Shown here in pieces: positions 47,514 through 57,415 of a stretch of 64,000 nucleotides of DNA. Below the pieces are notes generated by a model that saw only the letters and a program-made list of their open reading frames with translations, was not told where the DNA came from and ran no database searches. The stretch lies in the NCBI RefSeq assembly GCF_000613885.1, contig NZ_BAJV01000015.1, positions 1 through 64,000 of the forward strand, written 5' to 3'. Source of the DNA: Asaia prunellae JCM 25354. GTDB taxonomy: Bacteria > Pseudomonadota > Alphaproteobacteria > Acetobacterales > Acetobacteraceae. Position numbers and translations under genes: made by a program. The stretch's first letter is position 1, and each line of letters begins with the position of its first letter.

Positions 47514-48398
47514 ATGAGCCGCTATTGTGTCACGGTGACATGTCCGGCGCGGCGTGGGATTGTTGCCGTTATTTCGGGCTATCTGGCCGGGAAGGGCTGT
47601 AATATCACGGATAGTGCACAGTTCGACGATAATGAGACGAACTGCTTTTTCATGCGTACGAGCTTCATTGCTGAAACCGGCATGACGCTTGATGTGCTCA
47701 GGCGTGATTTTGAACCACTTGCCCGGCAATACGGCATGCAGGTGCATTTCCATGACGAGACTCAGAGACTGAACGTCGTCGTCATGGTCTCACGCTTTGG
47801 CCATTGCCTGAATGATCTGCTCTACCGGGTGCGCATCGGAGCTTTGCCAATCAATATCGTGGCGGTACTTTCGAACCATGAGGATTACCGGAAGCTGGTC
47901 ACCGATCACGGTATTCCGTTTCACTATATCAAGGTTACGAAACACAACAAAACGGAGGCCGAAGCCCGTCAGCTGGAGATCATCGAAGCAGCAGGGGCTG
48001 ATCTGGTCGTTCTGGCGCGCTACATGCAGGTTCTGTCGGATGAGATGTGCTCGCGGCTTGCCGGGAGGACGATCAATATCCATCATTCCTTTCTGCCGAG
48101 TTTCAAGGGTGCCCATCCCTATCATCAGGCGCATGCGCGCGGTGTAAAGCTAATTGGGGCCACGGCTCATTACGTCACTGCCGAGCTGGATGAGGGGCCG
48201 ATCATAGAGCAGGATATCATCCGGGTGTCCCACAATCAGTCACCGGAAGATTATGTGGCGCTGGGCCGTGATGTGGAAAGTCAGGTTCTGGCGCGTGCCA
48301 TTCATGCCCACGCTCATAGACGGGTGTTTCTCAGCGGCAAGAAGACGATTGTCTTTCCTGCAAGTCCCGGCTCTTATGCCTCGTCCTTTCGAGGCTGA
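47514..48398 (+). CDS. purU: formyltetrahydrofolate deformylase
   Basis: PurU hydrolyses 10-formyl-THF to formate and THF, balancing one-carbon pools. It has an N-terminal ACT domain (VTCPARRGIVAVISGYLAGKGCNI, ISDSAQFDDNETNCFFMR-type) and a formyltransferase fold (VVMVSRFGHCLNDLL, HYIKVTKHNKTEAE, NIHHSFLPSFKGAHPYHQAHARG, AHYVTAELDEGPIIEQD). It has 294 residues; ATG 47514. A possible hairpin (ATGCCTCG/CGAGGCAT) overlaps its stop. Confidence 0.95.
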   Translation: MSRYCVTVTCPARRGIVAVISGYLAGKGCNITDSAQFDDNETNCFFMRTSFIAETGMTLDVLRRDFEPLARQYGMQVHFHDETQRLNVVVMVSRFGHCLNDLLYRVRIGALPINIVAVLSNHEDYRKLVTDHGIPFHYIKVTKHNKTEAEARQLEIIEAAGADLVVLARYMQVLSDEMCSRLAGRTINIHHSFLPSFKGAHPYHQAHARGVKLIGATAHYVTAELDEGPIIEQDIIRVSHNQSPEDYVALGRDVESQVLARAIHAHAHRRVFLSGKKTIVFPASPGSYASSFRG

Positions 48399-48584
48399 AA
48401 GCGGCGAGGCATGAGACGGGCATGATGTCGCTTCTGGCAATATGAAGCATTCGGACTGCAAGCTGCTGTAGACGAATGAGCCTTATGCTGGAATGCTTCG
48501 GTATGTAGCAGGCACACTGGCGTGATCAGCGTTGAAACAAACCGGCTTCAGAAGCCATGGTTGATGATGTCCGGAATCATATGG

Positions 48585-49757
48585 TCAACGGGGCGTTTCA
48601 TGGTCTTGTGTTACGTCTGGCGCATTTATGGGCTGGCATGGCGGCAGCTTCATGCGATAGATCGTCGTTGGTCCCTTGAGTGGACGACTGTTCTGGAAGG
48701 CGATCTCATCAAGCCGTGAGTCGCTGATATAGAGCCAGTTCTGGGCGATCGCAAAGCCGTCTGCCCAGTCGAGCACTGCAGGATTGTCGAAGATCTTCTG
48801 CGTTTGAAGCGTCTTCGCTCCGGTTGGCAAGGACAAGGCATAGAGACCGTGGTTTTCAATGTCTCCAACCCAGAGACGGTTGCAGGAATCAATCTCCATA
48901 CCGCCGCTCATGACGGATTGGCCGAGATACTGGGCCTTCTTGTCGAGCTCGGCATCGGTCAGATGCGCATTGCGCAGATCTGCCGTTGCGATGCGCCAGT
49001 AATTATGGTCGGTCAGGGGGCGATAATAGAGCCAGGTCCGATCCGGCGAGAGGGCCATGCCATCATCCTGGGTAACCGGCAGACTGCCATTTTTCTTGCG
49101 TGCAAGCTCACCATAAATATGCAGATGCTGATTAGGATCCGCCACACCAGAGCGTGTATTGGCCAGTACCAGACGATAAGCCCCTGTATCCAGATCCATC
49201 ACGACCAGACCGCCGTTCCCTGACTCATTGGTGATATAGGCTGTGTTGGTCGTGGTATCGACACGGACATCGTTAAGTGAGTCTGCGGGCGTGATATCAG
49301 GGCCGAAATGGTAGATCTGGATCAGCCTGCCTGTCTCGGCGTCGAACTCGACCAGTTTTGGGGGAAGCGTTTTCTGATCGACCGATGGCAGGGAGGAATC
49401 CAGCACCCAGAGATGGTTACGGTCATCCACCCAAAGTGCCGGCACCGAAACCCAGACTTCACGCTCGACAGGATTATGCTCAAAGCGGTTCCAGCCCTTG
49501 TCGGGAAAAGGAATTAATGCGCCGCTTTTTGCGTCGATACGCACGACGCTCGCGCTGTAACGCTTCATTGTGGCAGGGGCTGAAGCATAAACGACCCCGG
49601 AATGCGAAACGCCAACACCTATCATATTGAAATCGCTCGGGAAACGTTTGACAGTCTCAAGGCTGGGCTGCATGGCCATTGGCCGGGCAGGTTCTGCCGC
49701 GCGAGCTGAAGCCGTGAAACTGGCTGTGGCCAAAAGAAGGGTGAGCAATTTCATCAA
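48585..49757 (-). CDS. major royal jelly protein / Yellow-like exported protein
   Basis: A 390-residue exported protein with a signal peptide (MMKLLTLLLATASFTASARA) and repeated beta-propeller-type blades: GKWWVSVPALWVDDRNHLWVLD-like EVWVSVPALWVDDRNHLWVL, LNDVRVDTTTNTAYITNESGNGG, QDDGMALSPDRTWLYYRPL, GGMEIDSCNRLWVGDIENH and DNPAVLDWADGFAIA. These match the MRJP/Yellow family. In bacteria the role is unknown, possibly oxidative or ligand-binding. It stands alone between divergent/convergent unrelated genes. Confidence 0.88.
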   Translation of the reverse strand: MMKLLTLLLATASFTASARAAEPARPMAMQPSLETVKRFPSDFNMIGVGVSHSGVVYASAPATMKRYSASVVRIDAKSGALIPFPDKGWNRFEHNPVEREVWVSVPALWVDDRNHLWVLDSSLPSVDQKTLPPKLVEFDAETGRLIQIYHFGPDITPADSLNDVRVDTTTNTAYITNESGNGGLVVMDLDTGAYRLVLANTRSGVADPNQHLHIYGELARKKNGSLPVTQDDGMALSPDRTWLYYRPLTDHNYWRIATADLRNAHLTDAELDKKAQYLGQSVMSGGMEIDSCNRLWVGDIENHGLYALSLPTGAKTLQTQKIFDNPAVLDWADGFAIAQNWLYISDSRLDEIAFQNSRPLKGPTTIYRMKLPPCQPINAPDVTQDHETPR

Positions 49758-49851
49758 AATAATCCAGCCTCAAGTGTAGTGATCTCAGAAGAAAACCAGC
49801 TTCTTGCGCCCTGATTTAACCAGGCCCTGCACAATTCTGCGCCAGGTCCGA

Positions 49852-51458
49852 TCATTCAACAAAAAGAATGCGATCTACGAAACTGACCAGATGCGGGACT
49901 GTCTGGTTGTAGAATTCGTAATTGCCAACTGAAGATCTGTCCATTTTCATGGCAATAAGGCACAGAACTTTGTGCATATCTGTACCTTTTCTTATATTAA
50001 ATTCATTGGTAGGTTCGAGTGAGTATTTTTCATAATCAGATATTTCTGGTGTTGATGAAGTAACTGTCCCTCCATTTGTTATTGGTCCAGGTACTGTCGG
50101 CGTTATTGTAAGGTACAGATTGACGCTTTCGTCGAGAAGAGATGTTTCTCCATTATTATTTCGTGTGAGCAGAAGTTTTTTTACAGGACCATCCTGCAAA
50201 CTACCCTCAAGACCAATAGACGAATCAAAAATGTTAAAGAGGAATAGATATCTGGACCATTCAGGATTCTGGAAGACAAGGGCAAAGACCTTTTTGTGAA
50301 AAGGACCTTCTTCTGTTGTTAGACGTCCCGTACGAAGGTCGATATTGATATATCTGCCAGTCTGGGATTGAAGATAAAAAGACGTGAAATCAATTGGTCT
50401 GGAAATCGCTTTTTGTCCCATGTTGGGAATATGTATTCCAGATCTTTTGTCGGTGACAAAATCCGAGATATTCTGGGTTAACAAATCAATATTTGTTATT
50501 GTTTTTGTTTCAAAAAATCTATGATCTTTTTGCGGGGACTCTATGATGAGATCACTCTCTATGTAATCAATCTCGGCTTCATTAACGCCATCCATCATCG
50601 TGTAATTAGCATCAACATGGCTCTTGGCATTGATGGCTACCCCCGACGGGTTGGGTGTAAATATCGATGTGTGAAAAGCTGACCCGACAAATCCGACAGG
50701 AGTATTATGGTTTCTGAATAGTGAAATCTGCTCCGGAAATGTCAGTTCTTCCGGATGAACTATCTGGAAGCCGCGATCAATCAATGCTTTTTCAAGGAGA
50801 GGTTCGTTATCAATCAGAAGAGTGCCACCATATAGTTTAGAACGCGACAGATATATTTTTTCTCCCTTTACAGGATTGATCGCACTCTGTGATAAATCTC
50901 CAATCCTGTTGCAGAATTCTGCCATTTTTCTGTAGCAATAACCTTGCTCTGCAAAAGCTGGAGAAGGCACTACGAGTTCTCTGATAGTAACAGGGATTTC
51001 CGGGGTAATAAAATCATCCTTGGTTAACCCAAGAGCGTCAAAGATCTCAGCTTCCCACTTGAATGTAAAAACTTCGTCCAATCCACGCACACACCGTACA
51101 AGTAGCTTGTCACCAGGTTTGCGTATGTTCGCAAGGGCCCAGAGTCTTGAAATAAATTCGGTTATAAGGTGGCCATACTGATCGTGTATGTGGCCTACAA
51201 AGATGGCTCGCTCGATAACAGGATAATATTTGGCACTTTCGGGATTAACCCATTGTGGCTGCCCTTTGAGAACAGCCGATTGCGATGAAAAAATGCGGCC
51301 TGAGGTATCAGATATCCCTCGCGGGTAAAAACGCCACCAATCAGGTCGAAATGTGCTAATCCACAATGATAGATAGCGTTATTGAATGTCATTATTTCAG
51401 GGTTATCATAAAAATTGACAATCTTATTCGGCGCCAGGGTGGCTTTCTTTATTGTCAT
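49852..51458 (-). CDS. GT61-family (DUF563) glycosyltransferase with C-terminal extension, frameshifted
   Basis: A 535-residue protein after repair. The N-terminal frame (MTIKKATLAPNKIVNFYDNP) carries FDLIGGVFTREGYLI, and one base is missing near 51260-51263. The second frame continues with WVNPESAKYYPVI, HIHDQYGHLITEFISRLWAL, IYLSRSKL and VHPEELTFPEQISLFRN. GSAFHTSIFTPNPSG completes the GT61 active-site region. GT61 enzymes use nucleotide sugars in polysaccharide or glycan synthesis. About 200 C-terminal residues have no recognised family. AT-rich codon use unlike its neighbours suggests transfer. Confidence 0.8.
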
Positions 51459-51836
51459 CTCTATTTATCCCATTGGAAATATTTTGGTGTACCAAGTCTG
51501 GATCCTGTAAATTACGCTGTAGAGTGGAGATGGTCTATAGATTCACAGGATTTCTTTGGTCTCGGCTGGCATGACAATACATGCCGGCTTGAAGCTGGGG
51601 GAGGGTAGACCATCCCATGCTTCAGAATATCGTATGAGCTGTCATCCTGGATAATTATCACGGAGAATTTCGGTGAGGTAAATTCGTCCGTAAGGAGCAT
51701 GAACAATCTTTGTCAGGGTTCAATGCCAATGTCATATTGATTGTGTCTGGTTGTGTAAGACAGAACGAGGCGGGGATGGAGACAACTGATCTGACAACTG
51801 GTTCTGAGATGGAAAGAATAAGACATCCCGGGCTTT
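51459..51836. other. AT-richer gap with no supported gene; possible gene debris
   Basis: No gene is supported here. A plus-strand stretch at about 51505-51600 (NYAVEWRWSIDSQDFFGLGW) has a coding-like appearance but is interrupted. It could be debris of a sugar-related gene that arrived with the GT61 gene. The GT61 promoter should be within this gap; no clear element was recognised. Confidence 0.35.
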
Positions 51837-51872
51837 CTGACAGATCCGGGTCCTTGATCCCGGATCTGTCAG
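51837..51872 (-). terminator. perfect 14-bp hairpin downstream of hmp
   Basis: CTGACAGATCCGGG, an 8-nt loop, then CCCGGATCTGTCAG: an uninterrupted 14-bp inverted repeat eight bases past the hmp stop. There is no T tract, so it may act with Rho or as an RNA stabiliser. Confidence 0.6.
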
Positions 51873-51879
51873 ATCACTA

Positions 51880-53072
51880 TCACGCAGCAAGTGCTTCGTC
51901 GGATCCGAAGAATTCGTGATGAATGCGATCGTTTGTTACACCGAGCTTGCGTAGGCCACCGATCAGATCGTGCTGAAAACTGCGAGGACACAGACAAATA
52001 TATGTGTCTCGGGGGTAATATTATCGAATATCCACTGGGCCGAGATATGACCTTTATGGCCGGGCAGGGATAGATTGTTCCCCGCTCCGGTACTGCTGAA
52101 CAAATCAATACGCGGAGCAGTTGGGGCGCCTGCAAGTTCCAGAAGGCTCGATCTGAACGGAATACGATCGTAATCATGATCGCCATGGACGAGATGCAGA
52201 GGTTTGGTAATTCCGCCTGCCCTGGCTGTGAGCAGCATGCTCATGAATGGTGTGATGCCTATACCCGCGCTGGCCAGAAGCACTGGTGATGTGCCTGTGG
52301 CAGCAAGAGTAAAATCTCCGGCCGGCGGGGCGACGTCCAGCTTGTCGCCTTCACGTAGCCTGTCATGGAACCAGCTCGAGACCTGGCCATTCGGGTCACG
52401 CTTGACAGAAATGCGATAGCTTTGTGCATCAGGAGCATTCGATATGCTGTAGCTTCGTCTGGTATTGATGCCGTCACGTTCCAGCTTGAACGTGAGAAAC
52501 TGCCCAGGCTTGTGCAGGAGAACCGGCTTGTTGTCGACCGGCGCAAGCCAGAAGGATGTGACCGTGTCGCTTTCCTGTACGCGTGAGGCAACGCGAAATG
52601 ACCGCCATTCACGCCAGCCGCCCGGCAGGGCTGAGCGTTCGTTATAGATACGCGCTTCGTGGGAAATGAGTATTTCGGCGAGGAAACGATAGGCATCGCT
52701 CCATGCTTCCATGATCTGCGGTGTTGCAGCATCCCCCAGTACGGTTTTGATCGCTCCAAGCAGGGCGGTGCCAACAACCGGATATTGTTCCGGTTTGACC
52801 ATCACCGCGACGTGGCGTTCGACAATCAGACTCAGAGCTGATTCCAGTTTCTCCGGATGATCGATATGGCGAGCATAGGCGAGCACCGCTGCGGCGAGTG
52901 CATGGGGCTGACGACCATTGGCTTGGTCGGTCTGATTGAACATCGCGGCTATGGCGGGGTCGCGCATGAGAGAGCCGTACATGGTCTTGGTGATGGTAAC
53001 GCCATAGGCTTCAAGGGCGGGAATAGTAGCTTTGACAATCTCGGCGGTGCCGGATTTGAGAGGCTCAATCAT
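51880..53072 (-). CDS. hmp: flavohaemoglobin (NO dioxygenase), frameshifted near the 3' end
   Basis: Hmp oxidises nitric oxide to nitrate. An N-terminal globin domain (residues 1-140; proximal-His region ILIVERHVAVMVKP-like LSLIVERHVAV) is followed by the FAD domain with RRSYSISNAP and the NAD domain (LLASAGIGITPFMSML, HGDHDYDR-like). One G is missing near 51989 (TGTGGTCCT read as TGTGTCCT), so the last 31 codons (from GPRSFQHDLIGG to HEFFGSDEALAA) are in the other frame. Repaired length is 397 residues, matching E. coli Hmp. Divergent from nsrR; two NsrR boxes lie between them. Confidence 0.95.
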
Positions 53073-53085
53073 CGGGCGACTCCTA

Positions 53086-53110
53086 AAAGATGTATTTCAC
53101 ACACATCTTT
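53086..53110. promoter_or_regulatory. NsrR operator 1
   Basis: AAGATG-N11-CATCTT, 23 bp, within 12-bp perfect arms (CCTAAAAGATGT and ACATCTTTTAGG at 53082-53093 and 53103-53114). This is the NsrR consensus spacing and half-site. It lies just upstream of the hmp start, so it likely represses hmp and possibly nsrR. Confidence 0.85.
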
Positions 53111-53125
53111 TAGGATGGATGCATG

Positions 53126-53150
53126 AAAGATGCAAATCTGGTACATCTTT
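53126..53150. promoter_or_regulatory. NsrR operator 2
   Basis: A second AAGATG-N11-CATCTT site with the same 23-bp layout, centred 40 bp from operator 1 and ending three bases before the nsrR start codon. It should mediate autorepression by NsrR. Confidence 0.8.
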
Positions 53151-53153
53151 TCC

Positions 53154-53609
53154 ATGCGTCTGACTCTTCATACTGATTACGCCCTGCGCGTGTTGCTTTA
53201 CCTCGGGCTGAACCAGGAGCGTCGTGTATCAATCCATGAAATTGCCCAACGCTACGGGATTTCCGAAAACCATCTGGTAAAGATCGTGCATCGGTTGGGG
53301 CAGGGCGGGTTTGTGACCACGATGCGTGGGCGTGGTGGGGGATTGGTACTGGCGCGTTCGCCAGCCGAGATCAATCTGGGGGATCTGGTCCGTTTTACCG
53401 AGGAGGATATGGCGCTTGTTGCCTGCTTTCAGACCGGGCAGAGCTGCCTTCTGACGGGCGCCTGCCGCCTTCAGAATTTGCTGGGTGATGCGCTTGGCGC
53501 ATTCATGGCCGTGCTGGATGGACGGACACTGGCTGATCTGCTCGCCCCCCCGGAACGAGCAACCTTGATAAAACGTATGGAGAGCCGGCCCTTTCATGAC
53601 GCTTCATGA
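53154..53609 (+). CDS. nsrR: nitric-oxide-sensing Rrf2-family repressor NsrR
   Basis: NsrR is a Fe-S Rrf2-family repressor released by NO. It has an N-terminal winged HTH (MRLTLHTDYALRVLLYLGL, SIHEIAQRYGISENHLVKIVHRL) and the cluster Cys set in CFQTGQSCLLTGAC, followed by a dimerisation helix. It has 151 residues from the ATG at 53154; an in-frame ATG at 53130 lies within operator 2 and is less likely. The two AAGATG-N11-CATCTT boxes upstream support the identity. Confidence 0.94.
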   Translation: MRLTLHTDYALRVLLYLGLNQERRVSIHEIAQRYGISENHLVKIVHRLGQGGFVTTMRGRGGGLVLARSPAEINLGDLVRFTEEDMALVACFQTGQSCLLTGACRLQNLLGDALGAFMAVLDGRTLADLLAPPERATLIKRMESRPFHDAS

Positions 53610-53777
53610 GGGTTATGCCGATCACTGGTGCAGAGGTGTCGGATCGATATCCTGCTGAAGGTACGGAAGCAGAATTCTGTTCCGTACCTGATTGTGTCTC
53701 AGCGGCTGTTTCGCCATCAACGCATGTGTTGCACAGACATATGCTTTTGTGGCGAGACTGCTGGTCGGAGAGACAGG

Positions 53778-54784
53778 TCAGAATTCAAGGCAGATTTTGC
53801 CGAAATGCTGGTTACTTTCCTGATAGCGAAAGGCTGCCACAATCTCTTCCAGAGGGAAAGCACGGTCAAGAACCGGGCGGAGTGTGTGGGCATCAAGCGC
53901 TCGGATCATGTCAATCTGGTTCTCACGGCTGCCTACCAGTACGCCTTGCAGGCGGAACTGCTTGATCAGCATCGGTACCAGTTCCAGCTTCGCCGATACA
54001 CCGCTGAGAATACCGATTGTCCCGATATGCCCGCCGACCCTGACAGCCTCCATTGACTGGGCGAGCGAGGCGGCCCCTCCCACTTCGATGATATGATCCA
54101 CCCCGCGTCCCCCGGTGATTTCCCAAGCGGTGCGTCCCCATTCCGGATTGCTGCGGTAATTGATGAGGTGATCCGCTCCCAGATCGCGCAGACGCTCAAG
54201 TTTTTCGTCACTGGACGAGGTGGCGATGACCGTAGCTCCTGCCATTTTGGCGAATTGCAGGGCAAAAATGGATACACCACCAGTCCCTTGCACAAGGACG
54301 GTACTCGCTGGTGTGATGCAGTCATCAACGAACAAGGACCGCCAGGCAGTCAGGCCGGCCGTGGTGAGAGTGGCCGATTCAGCATGGCTCCAGTTCTTGG
54401 GGGCGTGGGTGAAAGAGGTTGCCGGTGCCGTAACTTCCTCACGGGCATAGCCATCGATCCCGTCCCCCGGGACAGTTCCGAAACCGATGACTTCCGGGCG
54501 TCCCGAAAGCCAGCCTGGAAAGAACGTACTGACGACATGATCACCCGGAGCAAATCCGCTAACTCCCTCACCGATCTCCAGCACTTCTCCGGCACCATCG
54601 GCCATGGGAATGCGAGGCTCGGAGGTCCCCACATGCCACTTACGACTGCATAATCGTGATAATTGAGGGATGAGGCATGAATTCGTACCCGGATTTCACC
54701 GGGACCAGGGGAACGCGTATCAAGTCGGATAACGGAGGCCTTGTCGAAGCCCCCGGGCGGAGCGATTACGATAGCGCGTGACAT
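53778..54784 (-). CDS. MDR-family NAD(P)-dependent dehydrogenase, frameshifted
   Basis: A medium-chain dehydrogenase/reductase of 335 residues after repair. The first frame covers the N-terminal GroES-like domain (IRVRIHASSLNYHDYAV); one base is missing near 54630. The other frame gives PMADGAGEVLEIGEGV, GDHVVSTFFPGW, the Rossmann VLVQGTGGVSIFALQFAK and a C-terminal QESNQHFGKICLEF. Zinc-ligand Cys/His residues are not visible, so it is zinc-independent or quinone-reductase-like. The substrate is unknown. A dyad upstream (54803-54828) probably controls it. Confidence 0.85.
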
Positions 54785-54802
54785 GATAAGAGTAATTCCT
54801 TT

Positions 54803-54828
54803 CTAATTTCGAATTACATCGAAATAGT
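54803..54828. promoter_or_regulatory. operator-like dyad upstream of the MDR dehydrogenase
   Basis: Inverted arms ATTTCGA (54806-54812) and TCGAAAT (54819-54825), separated by six bases and extended to CTA and TAG with one bulge. It is about 20 bases before the gene's start on the minus strand. No regulator gene is adjacent, so the binding protein is unknown. Confidence 0.5.
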
Positions 54829-54918
54829 AAGGAGGATGCCCCTGTGCAAGGGGGCGGCCCTGTCTCCAGGATGCCGCCTCCCCGATGATTTCTGCAAAAC
54901 GGGTATTTATTATGTTGT

Positions 54919-56409
54919 TCAGTTCGGTGTCAGGGTACGCCGTACAGCATCTTGCCAGCCGCGGAGGAGCTCAAGGCGAAGTTGCGGTTCGATCTTTGGT
55001 TCGAACAGTCGTTCCTGTTTCCAGATCGTGGCAATTTCCTCGAGCGAGCTCCAGACACCGGTTGCGAGGCCGGCAAGGAAGGCTGCGCCCAGCGCTGTGG
55101 TTTCGAGATCTGATGGACGCTGAACTTTGGCATCAAGAATATTGGCCAGAAACTGGGAGAACCAGTCATTGGCCGACATGCCGCCATCGATCCGCAGGGT
55201 CTGTGCCTGCATTGCGCCATCTTCGCGCATGGCGTGAGCGAGATCAAAAGTCTGATAGGCCACTGATTCAAGCGCGGCACGGGCGATATGTGCCTCTGTC
55301 GAGCCAAGTGTGAGACCGCAGATAAGTCCCCTTGCCTCGGGGTCCCAATGCGGTGCGCCAAGTCCCACAAAACCAGGCACCATATAGACACCGTGACTAT
55401 CCGGCACACGTGTTGCCATATCGTCGGTCTGGGATGCGTGGGTGATGAGATGCAGTCCGTCACGGAGCCATTTGATGGCGGCTCCGGCCACAAAGATTGA
55501 TCCTTCAAGAGCGTAGATCGTCTTGCCGTTGATGCGATAGGCAATGGTTGTCAGCAGACGATGAGTCGAAGTGACAGGCTTGTCGCCTGTATTGAGCAGC
55601 ATGAAGCAGCCCGTGCCATAGGTGGCTTTTGCCATACCGGGCTCGAAGCAGGCCTGACCAACGAGGGCCGCGTGCTGATCGCCTGCCATGCCGCCGATCG
55701 GAACAGGCTGGCCGAAAAGTTCCGGCGCTGTCATGCCGAGCTGACCGCTGTTATCGCAAATCTTCGGCAGAAGGGCCGCGGGCACGCGGAAGAGAGCAAG
55801 CAGCTCGGGATCCCATTCCTGAGTATGGATATTGAACAGGGCTGTACGACTGGCATTGGTTACGTCGGTTGCATGAACCGTTCCCCCGGTGAGCCGCCAG
55901 AGAAGGAAGCTGTCGATCGTACCCATGGCGAGTTCGCCAGCCTCGGCGCGTTCACGCAGTCCGTCGATATTATCGAGTAGCCAGGTAATCTTGCTCGCAG
56001 AAAAATAGGGGTCGAGCAGCAGGCCGGTTCTCGATCGTACGAGTTCTTCTGCACCATCGCGTTTCAGTTCGGCACAGAAGGCGGCTGTCCGACGGTCCTG
56101 CCAGACGATGGCGCGGTGTACGGGTTTGCCTGTGGTGCGGTCCCATAGAACAACCGTCTCACGCTGGCTCGTGATGCCCAGTCCGGCGATTTTTTCCACG
56201 CCACCGGCTTCTGCAATGGCTTCGCGTGCTGTGGTGAGGGCATCGCTCCAGATATCCTCTACATCGTGCTCGACCCAGCCCGGATTGGGGTAATGCTGGG
56301 TGAATTCACGGCGTGACAGTGAAAGGGTCTTTGCCTTGTTGTCGAAGACGATGCTGCGCGTCGAGGTCGTGCCCTGATCTATGGCGAGGATATGGGTCTT
56401 CTTGGTCAT
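54919..56409 (-). CDS. glpK: glycerol kinase
   Basis: GlpK phosphorylates glycerol to glycerol 3-phosphate. It has the FGGY-family motifs [56 protein letters not shown] and [21 protein letters not shown] at 56409 has an AAGGAG Shine-Dalgarno, giving 496 residues; an upstream in-frame extension to 56532 is not conserved. glpF precedes it, so glycerol entry and trapping are one unit. Confidence 0.96.
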   Translation of the reverse strand: MTKKTHILAIDQGTTSTRSIVFDNKAKTLSLSRREFTQHYPNPGWVEHDVEDIWSDALTTAREAIAEAGGVEKIAGLGITSQRETVVLWDRTTGKPVHRAIVWQDRRTAAFCAELKRDGAEELVRSRTGLLLDPYFSASKITWLLDNIDGLRERAEAGELAMGTIDSFLLWRLTGGTVHATDVTNASRTALFNIHTQEWDPELLALFRVPAALLPKICDNSGQLGMTAPELFGQPVPIGGMAGDQHAALVGQACFEPGMAKATYGTGCFMLLNTGDKPVTSTHRLLTTIAYRINGKTIYALEGSIFVAGAAIKWLRDGLHLITHASQTDDMATRVPDSHGVYMVPGFVGLGAPHWDPEARGLICGLTLGSTEAHIARAALESVAYQTFDLAHAMREDGAMQAQTLRIDGGMSANDWFSQFLANILDAKVQRPSDLETTALGAAFLAGLATGVWSSLEEIATIWKQERLFEPKIEPQLRLELLRGWQDAVRRTLTPN

Positions 56410-56482
56410 CGGGTAAACTCCTTCTGGCATCGGATGGATGCGCAGGGAAACTGAGGCAAGCGAGGAATAAGGACGGATCGGT

Positions 56483-57371
56483 TCAGGGAGCTGGGCTTGC
56501 ACCACTTCCCGGAATATAGGCGGGTTCTCCACCTGTCAGGGCTGAGGGCGCATGCTCTGTTGCGACAACAGATGGCTTGTCGGCTGTGTAATTCGGCATG
56601 AACGGGCGTAGGGTGAACTGATAGATACCCGCGCCAACCACACCGCCTACCAGCGGGCCGGCAATGGGAACCCACCAGTAATGTTCAGGAGAGGGGAAAG
56701 CTGAAGCCCCCCAGCCAGCGAAATAAGCAAATGTGCGTGGTCCGAAATCGCGCGCCGGGTTGATGGCCCAGGCATCGAGAAAGCCGGAGGAGGCGCCGAT
56801 AATGGCAACCAGAAGCCCGATGATGAGAGCTCCGGAATTCGCCTGTGGTGCCATGGTATTGTACTGGCAGGTAATCGCGAAGATTCCGAAAACCAGAACG
56901 CCGGTCAGCACGATCTGCACCACGAAGGAGTGCATGGCAGTCACGGCAAGTCCGGGGTGGGTAAAGAAGACACCGGCTGCCCCGCCATCTCCTGCACGGG
57001 TGAGATGATGAGTCATGTTGTAGTGATCAATGACGGGATGGAAATTGAGATAGACGATTGCTGCTCCGGCAATGCCGCCAAGCACTTGTGCGACCCAGTA
57101 GCAGAACCTTTTTCCACGAAAATCCGCGATAAAGGGCGAGCGCCAGGGTGACGGCCGGATTGGCATGTGTGCCGCTGACAGCGCCTGTGGCATAAATGGC
57201 GATCGTGACGCCAAGTCCCCAGACAATGGCGACGCCCCAGTAGGCGTTCTGATAGGGGTTGGGATCATACAGCACGATCATGGCTGCGACGCTGTCGCCG
57301 AAAATGATGATGATCATGACCGCAATAAATTCGGCAATAAGCTCGCCGAGATAGCGTTTTCTTTCTGACAT
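56483..57371 (-). CDS. glpF: glycerol uptake facilitator (aquaglyceroporin), frameshifted
   Basis: GlpF is an inner-membrane glycerol channel of the MIP family. Both NPA motifs are present ([10 protein letters not shown] in the first frame, [12 protein letters not shown] in the second), with six hydrophobic segments. The frames join at a run of five A/T (57109-57113), where one extra base restores a continuous [19 protein letters not shown] if removed. Repaired length is 295 residues, slightly long because of a C-terminal extension. Located between glpK and glpD. Confidence 0.92.
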
Positions 57372-57415
57372 GAGAGTCTGTCCGTCAGCCAGAGTGGGGG
57401 GAGGGAGAAGAGAGA

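Noticed and set aside
48444-48499. Inverted pair GAAGCATTC / GAATGCTTC between purU and the MRJP gene
   Set aside because: Nine-base arms 38 bases apart in a gap between convergent genes; too weak to call an operator or terminator.
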